DNA of 64,000 nucleotides from Gp6-AA40 sp035647075 (GTDB taxonomy: Bacteria; Acidobacteriota; Vicinamibacteria; Vicinamibacterales; UBA2999): NCBI GenBank assembly GCA_035647075.1, contig DASROF010000035.1, positions 1 through 64,000 of the forward strand, written 5' to 3'. Each line of letters starts with the position of its first letter. Position 1 is the stretch's first letter. Below the pieces are notes generated by a model. The model saw only the letters and a program-made list of their open reading frames with translations. It ran no database searches and had not been told where the DNA came from. The translations under genes were made by a program, and so were the position numbers. Of this stretch, positions 7,487 to 15,502 are shown piece by piece.

Positions 7487-9252
7487 CGATTCGGGCGGCG
7501 CGGGAGCTGATCGTGGTCGCAGTGCTGCTGTCGAGCGCGTCCATCGCCCTCGCTGATCAGGCACGGCCGGAGATCGTGCCCGTCGATCCGCTGACGGCAA
7601 CGATCAGCGGACGCGTGACCACGGAAACCGGTGGGCCTATCCGCCGCGCGGAGGTGCGGGCAACCAGCAACGGCGGTCTGACCCGCTTCGCCACCACCGA
7701 TCCCGAGGGACGGTTCGTGGTCCGCGATCTGCCGGCGGGGGCCTTTACGCTTCACATCTCGAAAAGCGGTTTCGTCCCGCTGTACTTCGGTCAACGTCGG
7801 CCGTTCGAACGCCGGACAACGATCCAGCTGCTGCCAGGCACGAGGGCAACGGCCGACATCCGGCTGCCACGGGCGGGCGCGATCACCGGGCGCATCGTCG
7901 ATCAGACGGGCGAGCCGGTGATGGGCGCCCGCGTGCAGGCGCTGCGGCGGCGGATCATCGACGGCCAGCGCGGGTTGCAGACTGCCGGCGTGGCGGACAC
8001 GACGGACGACACCGGCACGTTCCGCGTGTACGGCCTGCCGCCGGGCGAGTACTACATCGCGGCAACGCCGCGGCGCGTCGAAGACAGAACGGGTCGTCCC
8101 GTCGCTGGGGTGCCTCTTGGCGGCGGTACGCCGATCTACTATCCGGGCACCGCAAATCGTGACGAAGCGCAGCGCCTGATAGTGGACGTCAGCGCCGAGG
8201 CGCGCGCAGATCTGGTGCTGACCGAAATTCGAACGTCTCGTGTCTCCGGGATCGTATTGACGTCCAACGGCACTCCAGCAGCGGGCGCGATGGTAAGCCT
8301 GATGTCTCGCGACCTCTCGGTTGGTGATGTCGCCGGGCTGACTCTCCTGCAACTTCAGGACGATGCCGACGACGACGGCCGGTTCGACATCCAGGGGGTA
8401 CCGCCAGGATCATTTATCCTGCGCGTAAACACGCGGCGAGCGATTTCGGTGCCCTTCGATCCAGTCACGCAACGGTTCACAGCGCGGCCTGTTCTTCCGC
8501 CCACGGAAACCGCCATGGTGCCCGTCAACGTGGACGGTGATGTTGCGGGATTGACAGTCACAACGTCAGCTGGTGGAACCGTCGACGTCATGATCGTTCC
8601 GGATCAGGGCGTCTCCGCACCACTGCCGGACAACGTTCGTTTTACCGCTCGCTCGAGTGACGGCAGTTCGATGAGCCTGATGGTCATGGAACACGCCACA
8701 GCCGTGAACTCGGTGAGTGCGACCGTGTCGCCACTGGCCTTGTCGCCCGGAGGCGGCATCACGGCGACTCTCGGAGTTCAGGGGCCCACGCGCGTGGGCG
8801 TGGAAGGACTACCTGAACACTGGGCACTCAAAGCGATGCTACTGGACAACGAAGACGTCACGGATCGCCCGATCGAACTCCGGGACGCTCAGCCCAGGAC
8901 GCTGCGTGTGATCCTGACCGACCGGGTGACAGCTGTGGTTGGAAGTGTCGCGTCACCGTCGTTCGCCGATAACGGTGCCGCGTCGCAGGCAATCGTGCTC
9001 GTATTTCCGGAGGACGACCGGAAATGGGCATACCCCTCGCGATTCATCCGCAGCGCACGCGCCGAGAAGGGTCGATACCAGATGGCCGGCCTGCCGCCGA
9101 ATGAGGATTACCGCGTGGTGGCGGTTGATTACCTTGACGATGGTGAGGAGTACGATCCGGATTTCCTCAAACGGATGCGCGAGCGGGCCGCGCGATTCTC
9201 CGTGCGTGAAGGAGAGCAGATCGCGATCGACCTGCGGTTAGTGCAACGGTAG
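7483..9252 (+). CDS. Secreted carboxypeptidase-regulatory-like repeat protein C
   Basis: The third paralogue has 589 residues. A signal peptide (ELIVVAVLLSSASIALADQ, about residues 5-23) precedes repeats with DPEGRFVVRDLPAGAFTLHI near 70, DDTGTFRVYGLPPGEYYIAA near 175 and DDDGRFDIQGVPPGSFILRV near 297. 'PIYYPGTANRDEAQRL' corresponds to 'PTYYPGTATLADAQRL' in A. The GTG start is chosen because it overlaps the previous stop (GTGA) and places the signal peptide at the N-terminus. The next gene (GNAT) is convergent and begins five bases after the stop, so there is little room for a separate terminator. Confidence 0.75.
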   Translation: MTIRAARELIVVAVLLSSASIALADQARPEIVPVDPLTATISGRVTTETGGPIRRAEVRATSNGGLTRFATTDPEGRFVVRDLPAGAFTLHISKSGFVPLYFGQRRPFERRTTIQLLPGTRATADIRLPRAGAITGRIVDQTGEPVMGARVQALRRRIIDGQRGLQTAGVADTTDDTGTFRVYGLPPGEYYIAATPRRVEDRTGRPVAGVPLGGGTPIYYPGTANRDEAQRLIVDVSAEARADLVLTEIRTSRVSGIVLTSNGTPAAGAMVSLMSRDLSVGDVAGLTLLQLQDDADDDGRFDIQGVPPGSFILRVNTRRAISVPFDPVTQRFTARPVLPPTETAMVPVNVDGDVAGLTVTTSAGGTVDVMIVPDQGVSAPLPDNVRFTARSSDGSSMSLMVMEHATAVNSVSATVSPLALSPGGGITATLGVQGPTRVGVEGLPEHWALKAMLLDNEDVTDRPIELRDAQPRTLRVILTDRVTAVVGSVASPSFADNGAASQAIVLVFPEDDRKWAYPSRFIRSARAEKGRYQMAGLPPNEDYRVVAVDYLDDGEEYDPDFLKRMRERAARFSVREGEQIAIDLRLVQR

Positions 9253-9256
9253 CCTG

Positions 9257-10216
9257 TCAGAAGTAGTCGCTGCGCCAATAAAACACGTCGTCCGCGGTCG
9301 TCGGCATCGCGACGTCCGCCAGCGGCCGGACCATGAACAGATCGCGAGCGTCGATGCGATCGGTCAGCTCCAACTGCGGCGGCACGGGCATCGAACGAGG
9401 CCACCAGGCGCGGATCAGCGGCGGGCGATGCGCGGGTTCCCGCGCGAGCAGCACCTGCAACATTCCGCCGAGCCTCGCTCCGGCCGGGTCGCGATCCCCG
9501 GCCTCTTCCAGCGTCCATCCGTTGGCGTTCTCGGAGAGCACGACATAGGCGACCGCTGAGGCGCCCTCCTCCGCAACAAAGAATTCCACCTGACGGAGTC
9601 CCGGCGGGCCGAGGCCGGCGAGCAGCCGCTTCTTGGCCAGCGCGTAGCCCAGGAGCGGAGGATCGCGACGCACCGCGAAGCGGACGGCTCCTGTTCGGGT
9701 CGCGTGCATGGTGGCGATATCGGCGAGGTCGCGCTCGACACCGGCCCGGACCAGCATCGCCGGCGATCCGTCCTTCCGCTTGACGGTCACCGTGACCTCG
9801 TCGAACGGGATCGTCCGGAATCCAAGCCGCTCGTAGAAACCGGCGCCAATCTCGGAGAACAACGACGCCAGCAGCGCTCCGTCCGCGCGCGCTTGCTCGA
9901 TGAGCATCTTTAGGAGCTTCGTCGAGTAACCGCGACCGCGCCTGGATTCAGGCGTGAAGACGGCTCCGATGCCGGCCATCCACCCCTCGCGTCCGTCGAG
10001 GCGCACGTCGATCCGGTAACGTTTCGCGCTCGCGAGCAGATTCCCCTGGTCGTCGAGAAGCGCGAACCGCTGGAGATGGCGCTGGCCCCAGGCGGTCTTC
10101 AGCTGCGCGCTATTCCACTGGCCATATGCGGCGCGCGTCAGCCCTTCGTTCCAGACTGGATAGGTGTGATCGAAGATGTGATCGAGAAGAGCCCCTTCGG
10201 CGACGACAAGCGGCAT
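9257..10216 (-). CDS. GNAT family N-acetyltransferase
   Basis: A 319-residue protein with an N-terminal GCN5-related acetyltransferase fold. The acetyl-CoA-binding motif A is visible at about residues 80-105 (GAVFTPESRRGRGYSTKLLKML), with the R-x-x-G-x-G/S pyrophosphate loop, followed by 'GFYERLGF' typical of motif B. The second half (from about 150) is longer than in minimal GNATs and may be a degenerate second acetyltransferase domain, as in Eis-like or MshD-like proteins. The substrate is unknown. It is divergent from the YfiT-like gene at 10272, and a TACAAT -10 element lies ten bases upstream of its ATG. Confidence 0.75.
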   Translation of the reverse strand: MPLVVAEGALLDHIFDHTYPVWNEGLTRAAYGQWNSAQLKTAWGQRHLQRFALLDDQGNLLASAKRYRIDVRLDGREGWMAGIGAVFTPESRRGRGYSTKLLKMLIEQARADGALLASLFSEIGAGFYERLGFRTIPFDEVTVTVKRKDGSPAMLVRAGVERDLADIATMHATRTGAVRFAVRRDPPLLGYALAKKRLLAGLGPPGLRQVEFFVAEEGASAVAYVVLSENANGWTLEEAGDRDPAGARLGGMLQVLLAREPAHRPPLIRAWWPRSMPVPPQLELTDRIDARDLFMVRPLADVAMPTTADDVFYWRSDYF

Positions 10217-10226
10217 GGAACGAAGG

Positions 10227-10232
10227 ATTGTA
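10227..10232 (-). promoter_or_regulatory. -10 hexamer of the GNAT gene
   Basis: On the reverse strand TACAAT is separated by ten bases from the ATG at 10216, implying a 5' leader of only a few bases. No -35 match was recognised. Confidence 0.45.
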
Positions 10233-10271
10233 TCGCTGCCAATTTTTTCGTCGCGAGGTGTACAAGAAGGT

Positions 10272-10799
10272 ATGGATACGGAGAGCCTCAGCTACCCGAT
10301 CGGCCGCTTTTCGCCGGAATCCCCGTCTGCTGACGCGCGTCGCCGCGCCGTTTCGGACATTGGCGTGCTGCCCGGACATCTGGCCACCGCCGTTCTCGGC
10401 CTCAACGAGGCGCAACTCGACACGCCGTATCGGCCAGGCGGATGGACCGCGCGGCAGGTCGTGCATCACGTCGCCGACAGCCACATGAACGCATTCGTGC
10501 GGCTGAAGATGGCGCTGACCGAGAATCGCCCGACGGTGTCAGCCTACAACGAGAAGAAGTTCGCCATGCTCGGCGACACACAGCTCCCCGTGACCGTCTC
10601 CCTGGAACTCGTACGCAGCCTGCACGCGAGGTGGCTCGCGATCTACGGCACGATGACCGAGACCGACTGGCAGCGGACGTTCATTCATCCGGAGTATCCG
10701 GAACCGTTGACGCTGGACTGGCAGGTGCAGATGTACGGATGGCACTCACGTCATCACGTTGCGCACATCACCGCCTTGCGCCGCCGTGAGGGGTGGTAA
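10272..10799 (+). CDS. YfiT/BstA-like DinB-superfamily thiol transferase
   Basis: A 175-residue protein of the DinB four-helix-bundle superfamily, closest in pattern to the YfiT (BstA) bacillithiol S-transferase branch. Three metal-ligand histidines are visible: H of ARQVVHHVADSH near 66, and the pair in GWHSRHHVAHI near 160. The N-terminal YPIGRFSPES and the 'YRPGGWTARQVVHH' motif are typical of YfiT. Members conjugate bacillithiol to electrophiles or serve as metal-dependent hydrolases. The bacillithiol genes bshA and bshB1 at 36-37.7 kb support this reading. The frame is open from 10215, but the ATG at 10272 has AGAAGG just upstream and gives the family N-terminus. Confidence 0.8.
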   Translation: MDTESLSYPIGRFSPESPSADARRRAVSDIGVLPGHLATAVLGLNEAQLDTPYRPGGWTARQVVHHVADSHMNAFVRLKMALTENRPTVSAYNEKKFAMLGDTQLPVTVSLELVRSLHARWLAIYGTMTETDWQRTFIHPEYPEPLTLDWQVQMYGWHSRHHVAHITALRRREGW

Positions 10800-10811
10800 G
10801 ATGGCCTCCGC

Positions 10812-11120
10812 TTGCCCACCGATCCAAAAACAGCTCCGAAGCCGGACATCGGCGACGCCCTCGGCATGATCGAGACCCGCGGGCTCGTTGGCATGATCGA
10901 AGCCGCGGACGCGATGCTGAAGACGGCGAACGTCGTGCTCGTGAGCTGGCAGAAGGTTGACGCAGGGCTGGTAACGGCGCTGATCCGCGGCGACGTGGGG
11001 TCAGTGAAGGCAGCGACCGATGCGGGCGCGGCAGCCGCTCGTCGCGTCGGCGAACTGGTTGGGGTGCACGTTATCCCGCGTCCGGCCGACGACCTCGAGA
11101 AAGTGTTTCCAATCCGCTAG
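10812..11120 (+). CDS. Bacterial microcompartment (BMC-H) shell protein, orphan
   Basis: A 102-residue protein consisting of one BMC domain. It has the canonical start ALGMIETRGLVGMIEAADAM, the hexamer-core lysine segment 'SWQKVDAGLVTALIRGDVGSVKAATDAG' and the closing 'VHVIPRP'. Such proteins form hexamers that tile the facets of protein organelles like the propanediol- or ethanolamine-utilisation compartments. A TTG start at 10812 fits the N-terminal length; the nearby ATG at 10801 is out of frame. No other shell (BMC-T, BMC-P) or cargo enzyme gene lies in the window, so this is a lone or satellite shell gene. Its 3' end overlaps the convergent MerR gene by 50 bases. Confidence 0.85.
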   Translation: MPTDPKTAPKPDIGDALGMIETRGLVGMIEAADAMLKTANVVLVSWQKVDAGLVTALIRGDVGSVKAATDAGAAAARRVGELVGVHVIPRPADDLEKVFPIR

Positions 11121-11595
11121 CGGTTTTCTTCACCCGTGGTGCGGGGCGTCGCTTGCGCTCCCGCGCGGTCAATGGCCTCAGCGACACTTCCTCTCCAACC
11201 ACCAGCAGCGGCTGCGTCGGCGCCTCCATATTGAAGATGCGTCCGTCTACCGTTCTCGCGTACAGCTGATCGCCGCCAAGAAACAGTGTCATCGCCCCGC
11301 CGTCGCCGATCGCCTCATACAGCCGGATCCCGAACACGTCGCGCAGGGCCGTTAGCAGGCGACGAAGACGAGGTATTGAAAAACCGCGACGACGGAGGTC
11401 GGCGAGCACCTGGAGTTCGATCACGTCGATTGCCGTGTAGCGGCGTTCGGTAAAACCGCCCGCTTCGGTGCGCTGGGTCGCCCGCGCCGCGGTGAACACC
11501 CGACGCGAATCCCACCACTGCAGCTGACGGGCCGTCAATCCGGTCAGCGCGGCCACTTCGCGCGACGTGTAGAACTTCTTCAGTCGGAGGCTCAC
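11071..11595 (-). CDS. MerR-family transcriptional regulator
   Basis: A 174-residue regulator. A MerR-type winged HTH occupies residues 7-75: FYTSREVAALTGLTARQLQWWD, then a wing with 'GGFTERRYTAIDVIELQVLADLRRRGFSIPRLRRLL'. The C-terminal half (about 90-150) has no cysteine cluster, so a metal-sensing role is unlikely; the effector is unknown. It follows thiO with an ATGA overlap and so is the second gene of that unit. Its last 50 bases overlap the end of the BMC shell gene on the other strand, which could couple expression through antisense transcription. No target operator was identified. Confidence 0.8.
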   Translation of the reverse strand: MSLRLKKFYTSREVAALTGLTARQLQWWDSRRVFTAARATQRTEAGGFTERRYTAIDVIELQVLADLRRRGFSIPRLRRLLTALRDVFGIRLYEAIGDGGAMTLFLGGDQLYARTVDGRIFNMEAPTQPLLVVGEEVSLRPLTARERKRRPAPRVKKTASGLETLSRGRRPDAG

Positions 11596-12683
11596 AGGCC
11601 GAACCGCCGCGGTTGCAGGAGCGCCAGGTCGCCATCGGTCTTCCCCTCGAGCACGAGGTCGGCGACAAGACGCGCCGTGAGGGGTGCGAGCAGGACGCCG
11701 TTACGATAATGCCCCGTGGCGTAGAACACCTGCGGCATTGTCGGCGAAGCGCCGACGGCCGGCAACTCGTCGGCTGTCTTCGGGCGCAGGCCGACGCGCA
11801 CCTCCTCGAACGCGGCGCCGAGCAACGCGGGCATCAGGGTCAGGGCGCCGTCGAGCAGTCCCTGCACGCCGGATGCGGTGGCGCGCTCGTCGAAGCCGAC
11901 GTCCTCCATGGTCGCGCCGACGAGTACGGCGCCATCCCGACGTGGCACGAGGTAACACCTGGGACCCCAGATCACATGCGACGCCGGACGTTCGGGCATC
12001 CGCAGCTGCAGGAGCTGGCCGCGAATCGGCTTCAAGACGTCCGGCGCGGCGCGGACGCCGTCAACACTGGTTGACCAGCTCCCGGCCGCGACGATCACGG
12101 CGTCACTTTCGATGACCTCGCCGGTCGTCCGCACGCGTGCCGCTGCGCCACCCTCAACCGCCAGAGCGGATCCCACGTCGAAGGTCGCGCCGTGGCGCAT
12201 GGCTGCGGCGACGAGCGCGCGTGTGAGATCGCCGGCAGCAATGTAGCCCTGACCGGCAATCCGGAGACCGCCGGCGGCCGTCGCGGTTACTTGCGGTTCA
12301 ACCCGCCGGAGTTCGACGGCATCGAGCAGGTCGTGGGAGACATGAGCGTCCGCGAGCGCGCGCGCCGCGCTTTTCAGCTGGTTTCCTTCGTCAAGCGAGA
12401 GCGCAATCTGGATCGTCCCGTTGCGTTCGTACTCGATCTCCTGCCCGCCGTCGCTGGCGACGCGCGCGAGAAACTCGTCGTACAGGGCAAGGCTTCGAAG
12501 GCCGAGCGCGAGCAGTGTCGGGTCGTGGCCTTCGATGTGGGGAGCCAGAATGCCCGCTGACGCGCGGGTGGCGCCGCCGCCAGGGACGCGGCTGTCGAGC
12601 ACGCGCACACGTGCTCCGCGCGCCGCGCATTCGTAGGCGATGGCGGAACCGATCACACCAGCACCCGCGATGGTGATGTTCAC
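11592..12683 (-). CDS. thiO: Glycine oxidase ThiO-like FAD-dependent oxidoreductase
   Basis: A 363-residue DAO-family flavoenzyme. The FAD-binding motif ITIAGAGVIGSAIAYECAARG sits at the N-terminus (residues 3-23), followed by 'GGATRASAGILAPH', a ThiO hallmark, and near the C-terminus 'VGLRPKTADELPAVG' and 'ATGHYRNGVLLAPLTARLVADLV'. ThiO oxidises glycine to iminoacetate for the thiazole half of thiamine. No other thiamine gene is present here, so the assignment rests on sequence pattern, and a related D-amino-acid oxidase is possible. The start codon is GTG with TAGACT six bases upstream, indicating a leaderless message. The MerR gene follows with an overlapping ATGA. Confidence 0.75.
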   Translation of the reverse strand: MNITIAGAGVIGSAIAYECAARGARVRVLDSRVPGGGATRASAGILAPHIEGHDPTLLALGLRSLALYDEFLARVASDGGQEIEYERNGTIQIALSLDEGNQLKSAARALADAHVSHDLLDAVELRRVEPQVTATAAGGLRIAGQGYIAAGDLTRALVAAAMRHGATFDVGSALAVEGGAAARVRTTGEVIESDAVIVAAGSWSTSVDGVRAAPDVLKPIRGQLLQLRMPERPASHVIWGPRCYLVPRRDGAVLVGATMEDVGFDERATASGVQGLLDGALTLMPALLGAAFEEVRVGLRPKTADELPAVGASPTMPQVFYATGHYRNGVLLAPLTARLVADLVLEGKTDGDLALLQPRRFGL

Positions 12684-12689
12684 ATCGCT

Positions 12690-12695
12690 AGTCTA
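12690..12695 (-). promoter_or_regulatory. -10 hexamer of thiO
   Basis: On the reverse strand TAGACT is followed by six bases and then the GTG start of thiO, so transcription would begin at about the start codon. No Shine-Dalgarno is present. No -35 match was recognised. Confidence 0.5.
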
Positions 12696-12735
12696 GTGGG
12701 TAGTTGGTAGTGCGGACGAGCAGGCAAGAGCGTGT

Positions 12736-12783
12736 CGGATAGTTGGTAGTCCGCAGGCTTTCCTGCGAGCTACCAACTACCGA
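12736..12783. repeat. 'tagttggtag' hairpin between a TonB receptor gene and thiO
   Basis: A near-perfect stem of about 20 base pairs joins 12736-12756 and 12762-12783 (left GATAGTTGGTAGTCCGCAGG, right CCTGCGAGCTACCAACTACC). A third GTAGTTGGTAG word lies at 12700-12710. It sits eight bases after the stop of the receptor gene and could act as a processing stop or Rho-dependent end signal, but there is no T tract. Confidence 0.7.
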
Positions 12784-12790
12784 CTACGAA

Positions 12791-15502
12791 CTAAAAGTTA
12801 AACCGGAGACCGACGTTCACATCACGAGCCTGGCTGACGCCGGTCGCCTGACCGAAGAAGCGCGAGGAGAGGTTCCCGGTGTAGCCCTGTGGCGACACGT
12901 GGTTGAGCACGTTTGTCGCTTGGGCGAAGATTTCCATGCTGTAGCGCGAGTTGTTGTTCCCCTGATTGCCGCCGCCACGGTTGCCGCCAAAGCCACCCTG
13001 GCCGCCCTGACCGCCGCCGGCGAATCCGCCGCCGCCCTGCTGCGCGAAGTTGACGCCATTGCCCTGCGCGCGACCGGGTGTCGCCGCGGTCGGCAGGCGA
13101 CCGAGGTTGACGCGCTTGTTGACGTTGAGGTTGAGACTCCACGTCCAGTCGCCACGCAACGAGTTGCGCGTCACGCCGAAGGGCCGATCGTTGAATGCGC
13201 CGTCGTTGTTGTCGTCGAACCCGGTCGTCAGGTTGTAGGGCACCCCCGACTGCACCTGGAAGTTCGGGGTGACCCTGATGCCATAAACCAGGGGCACGGT
13301 CCCCTGAGCCTGGAATCGATGACGGATGTCTTGGCGGGACGGCCCCCAATCCACATCGGGGTTGAGATTGTTCGAAGGCAGCGACGTGGCCCCGTCTGCG
13401 AAGTTCTTCTCCTGGCCAAGCTGATAGCTGAACCGGACCTGCGACTGTTGTTGGCGAACGAGCAGACGGAAATTGGCTTGAACCGTCAAGCGGTCGCTTT
13501 GCGTCCGCCCGGTTGACTGGAACTGCGTGATGTCGCCGAACGCTGGATTCGGACGGATGCCATTGACCGGTGCGTTGATGTTGATCGAGCGCATCGTCTG
13601 ACGACCACGAAGCATCTGATACGAGGTCTGCAGAGTCAGGAACGATGTCAGCTGACGATCGTAGCTGAGCGACGCCTGGTGCACACGCGGCATGTCCAGA
13701 TTGTCGGCCGCCTGGATCCGGCCGCTCGGCGCGATCGCGATGCCAACCGCGAGCGGATCGAACGACTGGCCGGCCGCCGCACAGTAGTTGTTCAGTGCCG
13801 AGCAGGTGATACGGATGTCCTGGACCGTGATGCCATCTACACGCAAAGTCTGTGAGTAGAGGTTGGAGTCATACCAGTCGTAGAACAACCCATAGCCGCC
13901 CCGCACTGCTGACCTCTGACTGCCGAACGGTGCCCAACTGAACCCGAGGCGGGGCATCAGATTGAACTTGTTGTCGATGCGCGACTGCGCCTCGTTGCGG
14001 ACTCCGAAGCCGAGCGACAAGTCCCGGTGAATGCGGTATTCGTCTGACCAGTACATCCCGAACTGTGTCTGGTTGTAGTCGATGTCGAGCGTGCCAATCC
14101 GCTGCGAGAATTGCATCGGCAGGTTGGCGTTGTAGTCCTCGATCGTCCGGTAAGTCCATGTGCCATCGGCGTTGCGCTGATCGAAGCTCGAATACCGGGA
14201 GTGATCAACGAGAACGCCGACGCGCATCTGATGCTTCGTACCGATGTTGAAGTCGAAGTTGTCGGCGATTTCGATCCGGTTCGTCGCCCCATTGCTGTTG
14301 ACGCCGGCGCCGCCGCTGTTGAACGCGTCCAGCACGTTGATCGTCGGTCCGCCGGTGAGGGACGACGACTCGTTGGTGTTGTGGTTCACCTGAACGCGGA
14401 ATTCGTGCAACTTCGAGCCACCGACGATCCCCTGAATCCGGAATCGATACTGGGTGGAGTCATTTGTGCCGTTCGTGGCGCGTTCGGGCAGCGTAAACCC
14501 GCCGATGCCGTTATTCAGATTCTCATTCTCGGTGTGCTGAACGTTGAACAACAGTCCCTGGTTGTTGTTGATGGAGTGCTCCATCCCGAACTGAAAACCC
14601 TTCTGATCGGTCGTTGAGCGGGCCGCCGCATCGATCCGGTTCCCGAACGGGTCAATTGCAATGATCGGGCTGGAGTTGTAGTTGTTTCTCCCGTTGACGT
14701 TGAGGCTGAATCCGGTTCTGCCCTGCTTGATCGGCCCGCGGATGGTGAACTGAACGTTCCGCTCCTGATTTGGCTGCTCAACCGTCTGCTGCGGCTGCCG
14801 AGCGTTGAACTTGTCGCCGCCAAACTGCGTCTGGACCTGGCCCTGCCAGTTGGTATTCGGACGCGTGACGATCTCGATTTGCGAACGGCCAGCGTCGTGA
14901 TTGTCGGCCGCGTAATTGTTCTGACGGAACCGGATCGACCGGATCTGGTCGCGGCTCGGCAACCGGCCGCCAGAGAAGCCATTCATGAAGAACGTCGCTC
15001 CACCGGGTCCAGCCATCTGCGCCAGGACGTCAGCGAGTTCATCCGGATCGTCCGGCAGCGCGTCAATTTCTTCCTGCGAAAGCGAAAACGACGACGTGCT
15101 TCGTGCTGCTTCAGGAGCGGTCGCATCGTTGACCTGAACCTCCGCCTTGAAGCCTTCGATGTGCAGCGTGACGATCTGGTTCTGCGCACCACGCTTCAGA
15201 TTCAGCGGCGCCTCGAACGGAATGAATCCCGGGAACTCCACGTGAACAACGACATCGCCAGGAGTCAGTCCCGGCGAGATCGCGAGGCCCTTCTCGTCGG
15301 ACTTGTAGCTCACCGGCTTAACCCCGGCGGTTTTCGACGTGATGGTGACGTCGGCCATCGGAATGCCAGCGCCGGTGTCATCCACAATCACGAGGCGTAG
15401 CGACGCCTGGTTCTGGTTCGCGTTGTTCTGGGCGAACGACGGGGTCGCCGCACACAGCGCCAGCGCGCCGGCCGTAAGAGCGCCGAAAAGAAGTCGTTTC
15501 AT
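12791..15502 (-). CDS. TonB-dependent receptor, Oar-like, with carboxypeptidase-regulatory-like N-terminus
   Basis: A 903-residue outer-membrane receptor. The signal peptide is MKRLLFGALTAGALALCAA, cut before QNNANQ. Residues 33-115 form a CarboxypepD_reg domain (SLRLVIVDDTGAGIPMADV). The plug has 'LSQEEIDALPDDPDELADVL' and 'SIRFRQNNYAADNHDAGRS'. The rest is a 22-strand-type barrel ending in the outer-membrane signature DVNVGLRFNF with a terminal Phe. A Gly/Asn-rich loop (GGGGFAGGGQGGQGGFGG) lies near residue 840. I saw no TonB box. Such receptors import large or scarce substrates in a TonB-driven way; the ligand is unknown. The ATG at 15502 overlaps the stop of the upstream gene, and the open frame beyond it belongs to that gene's shadow. 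Confidence 0.85.
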   Translation of the reverse strand: MKRLLFGALTAGALALCAATPSFAQNNANQNQASLRLVIVDDTGAGIPMADVTITSKTAGVKPVSYKSDEKGLAISPGLTPGDVVVHVEFPGFIPFEAPLNLKRGAQNQIVTLHIEGFKAEVQVNDATAPEAARSTSSFSLSQEEIDALPDDPDELADVLAQMAGPGGATFFMNGFSGGRLPSRDQIRSIRFRQNNYAADNHDAGRSQIEIVTRPNTNWQGQVQTQFGGDKFNARQPQQTVEQPNQERNVQFTIRGPIKQGRTGFSLNVNGRNNYNSSPIIAIDPFGNRIDAAARSTTDQKGFQFGMEHSINNNQGLLFNVQHTENENLNNGIGGFTLPERATNGTNDSTQYRFRIQGIVGGSKLHEFRVQVNHNTNESSSLTGGPTINVLDAFNSGGAGVNSNGATNRIEIADNFDFNIGTKHQMRVGVLVDHSRYSSFDQRNADGTWTYRTIEDYNANLPMQFSQRIGTLDIDYNQTQFGMYWSDEYRIHRDLSLGFGVRNEAQSRIDNKFNLMPRLGFSWAPFGSQRSAVRGGYGLFYDWYDSNLYSQTLRVDGITVQDIRITCSALNNYCAAAGQSFDPLAVGIAIAPSGRIQAADNLDMPRVHQASLSYDRQLTSFLTLQTSYQMLRGRQTMRSININAPVNGIRPNPAFGDITQFQSTGRTQSDRLTVQANFRLLVRQQQSQVRFSYQLGQEKNFADGATSLPSNNLNPDVDWGPSRQDIRHRFQAQGTVPLVYGIRVTPNFQVQSGVPYNLTTGFDDNNDGAFNDRPFGVTRNSLRGDWTWSLNLNVNKRVNLGRLPTAATPGRAQGNGVNFAQQGGGGFAGGGQGGQGGFGGNRGGGNQGNNNSRYSMEIFAQATNVLNHVSPQGYTGNLSSRFFGQATGVSQARDVNVGLRFNF

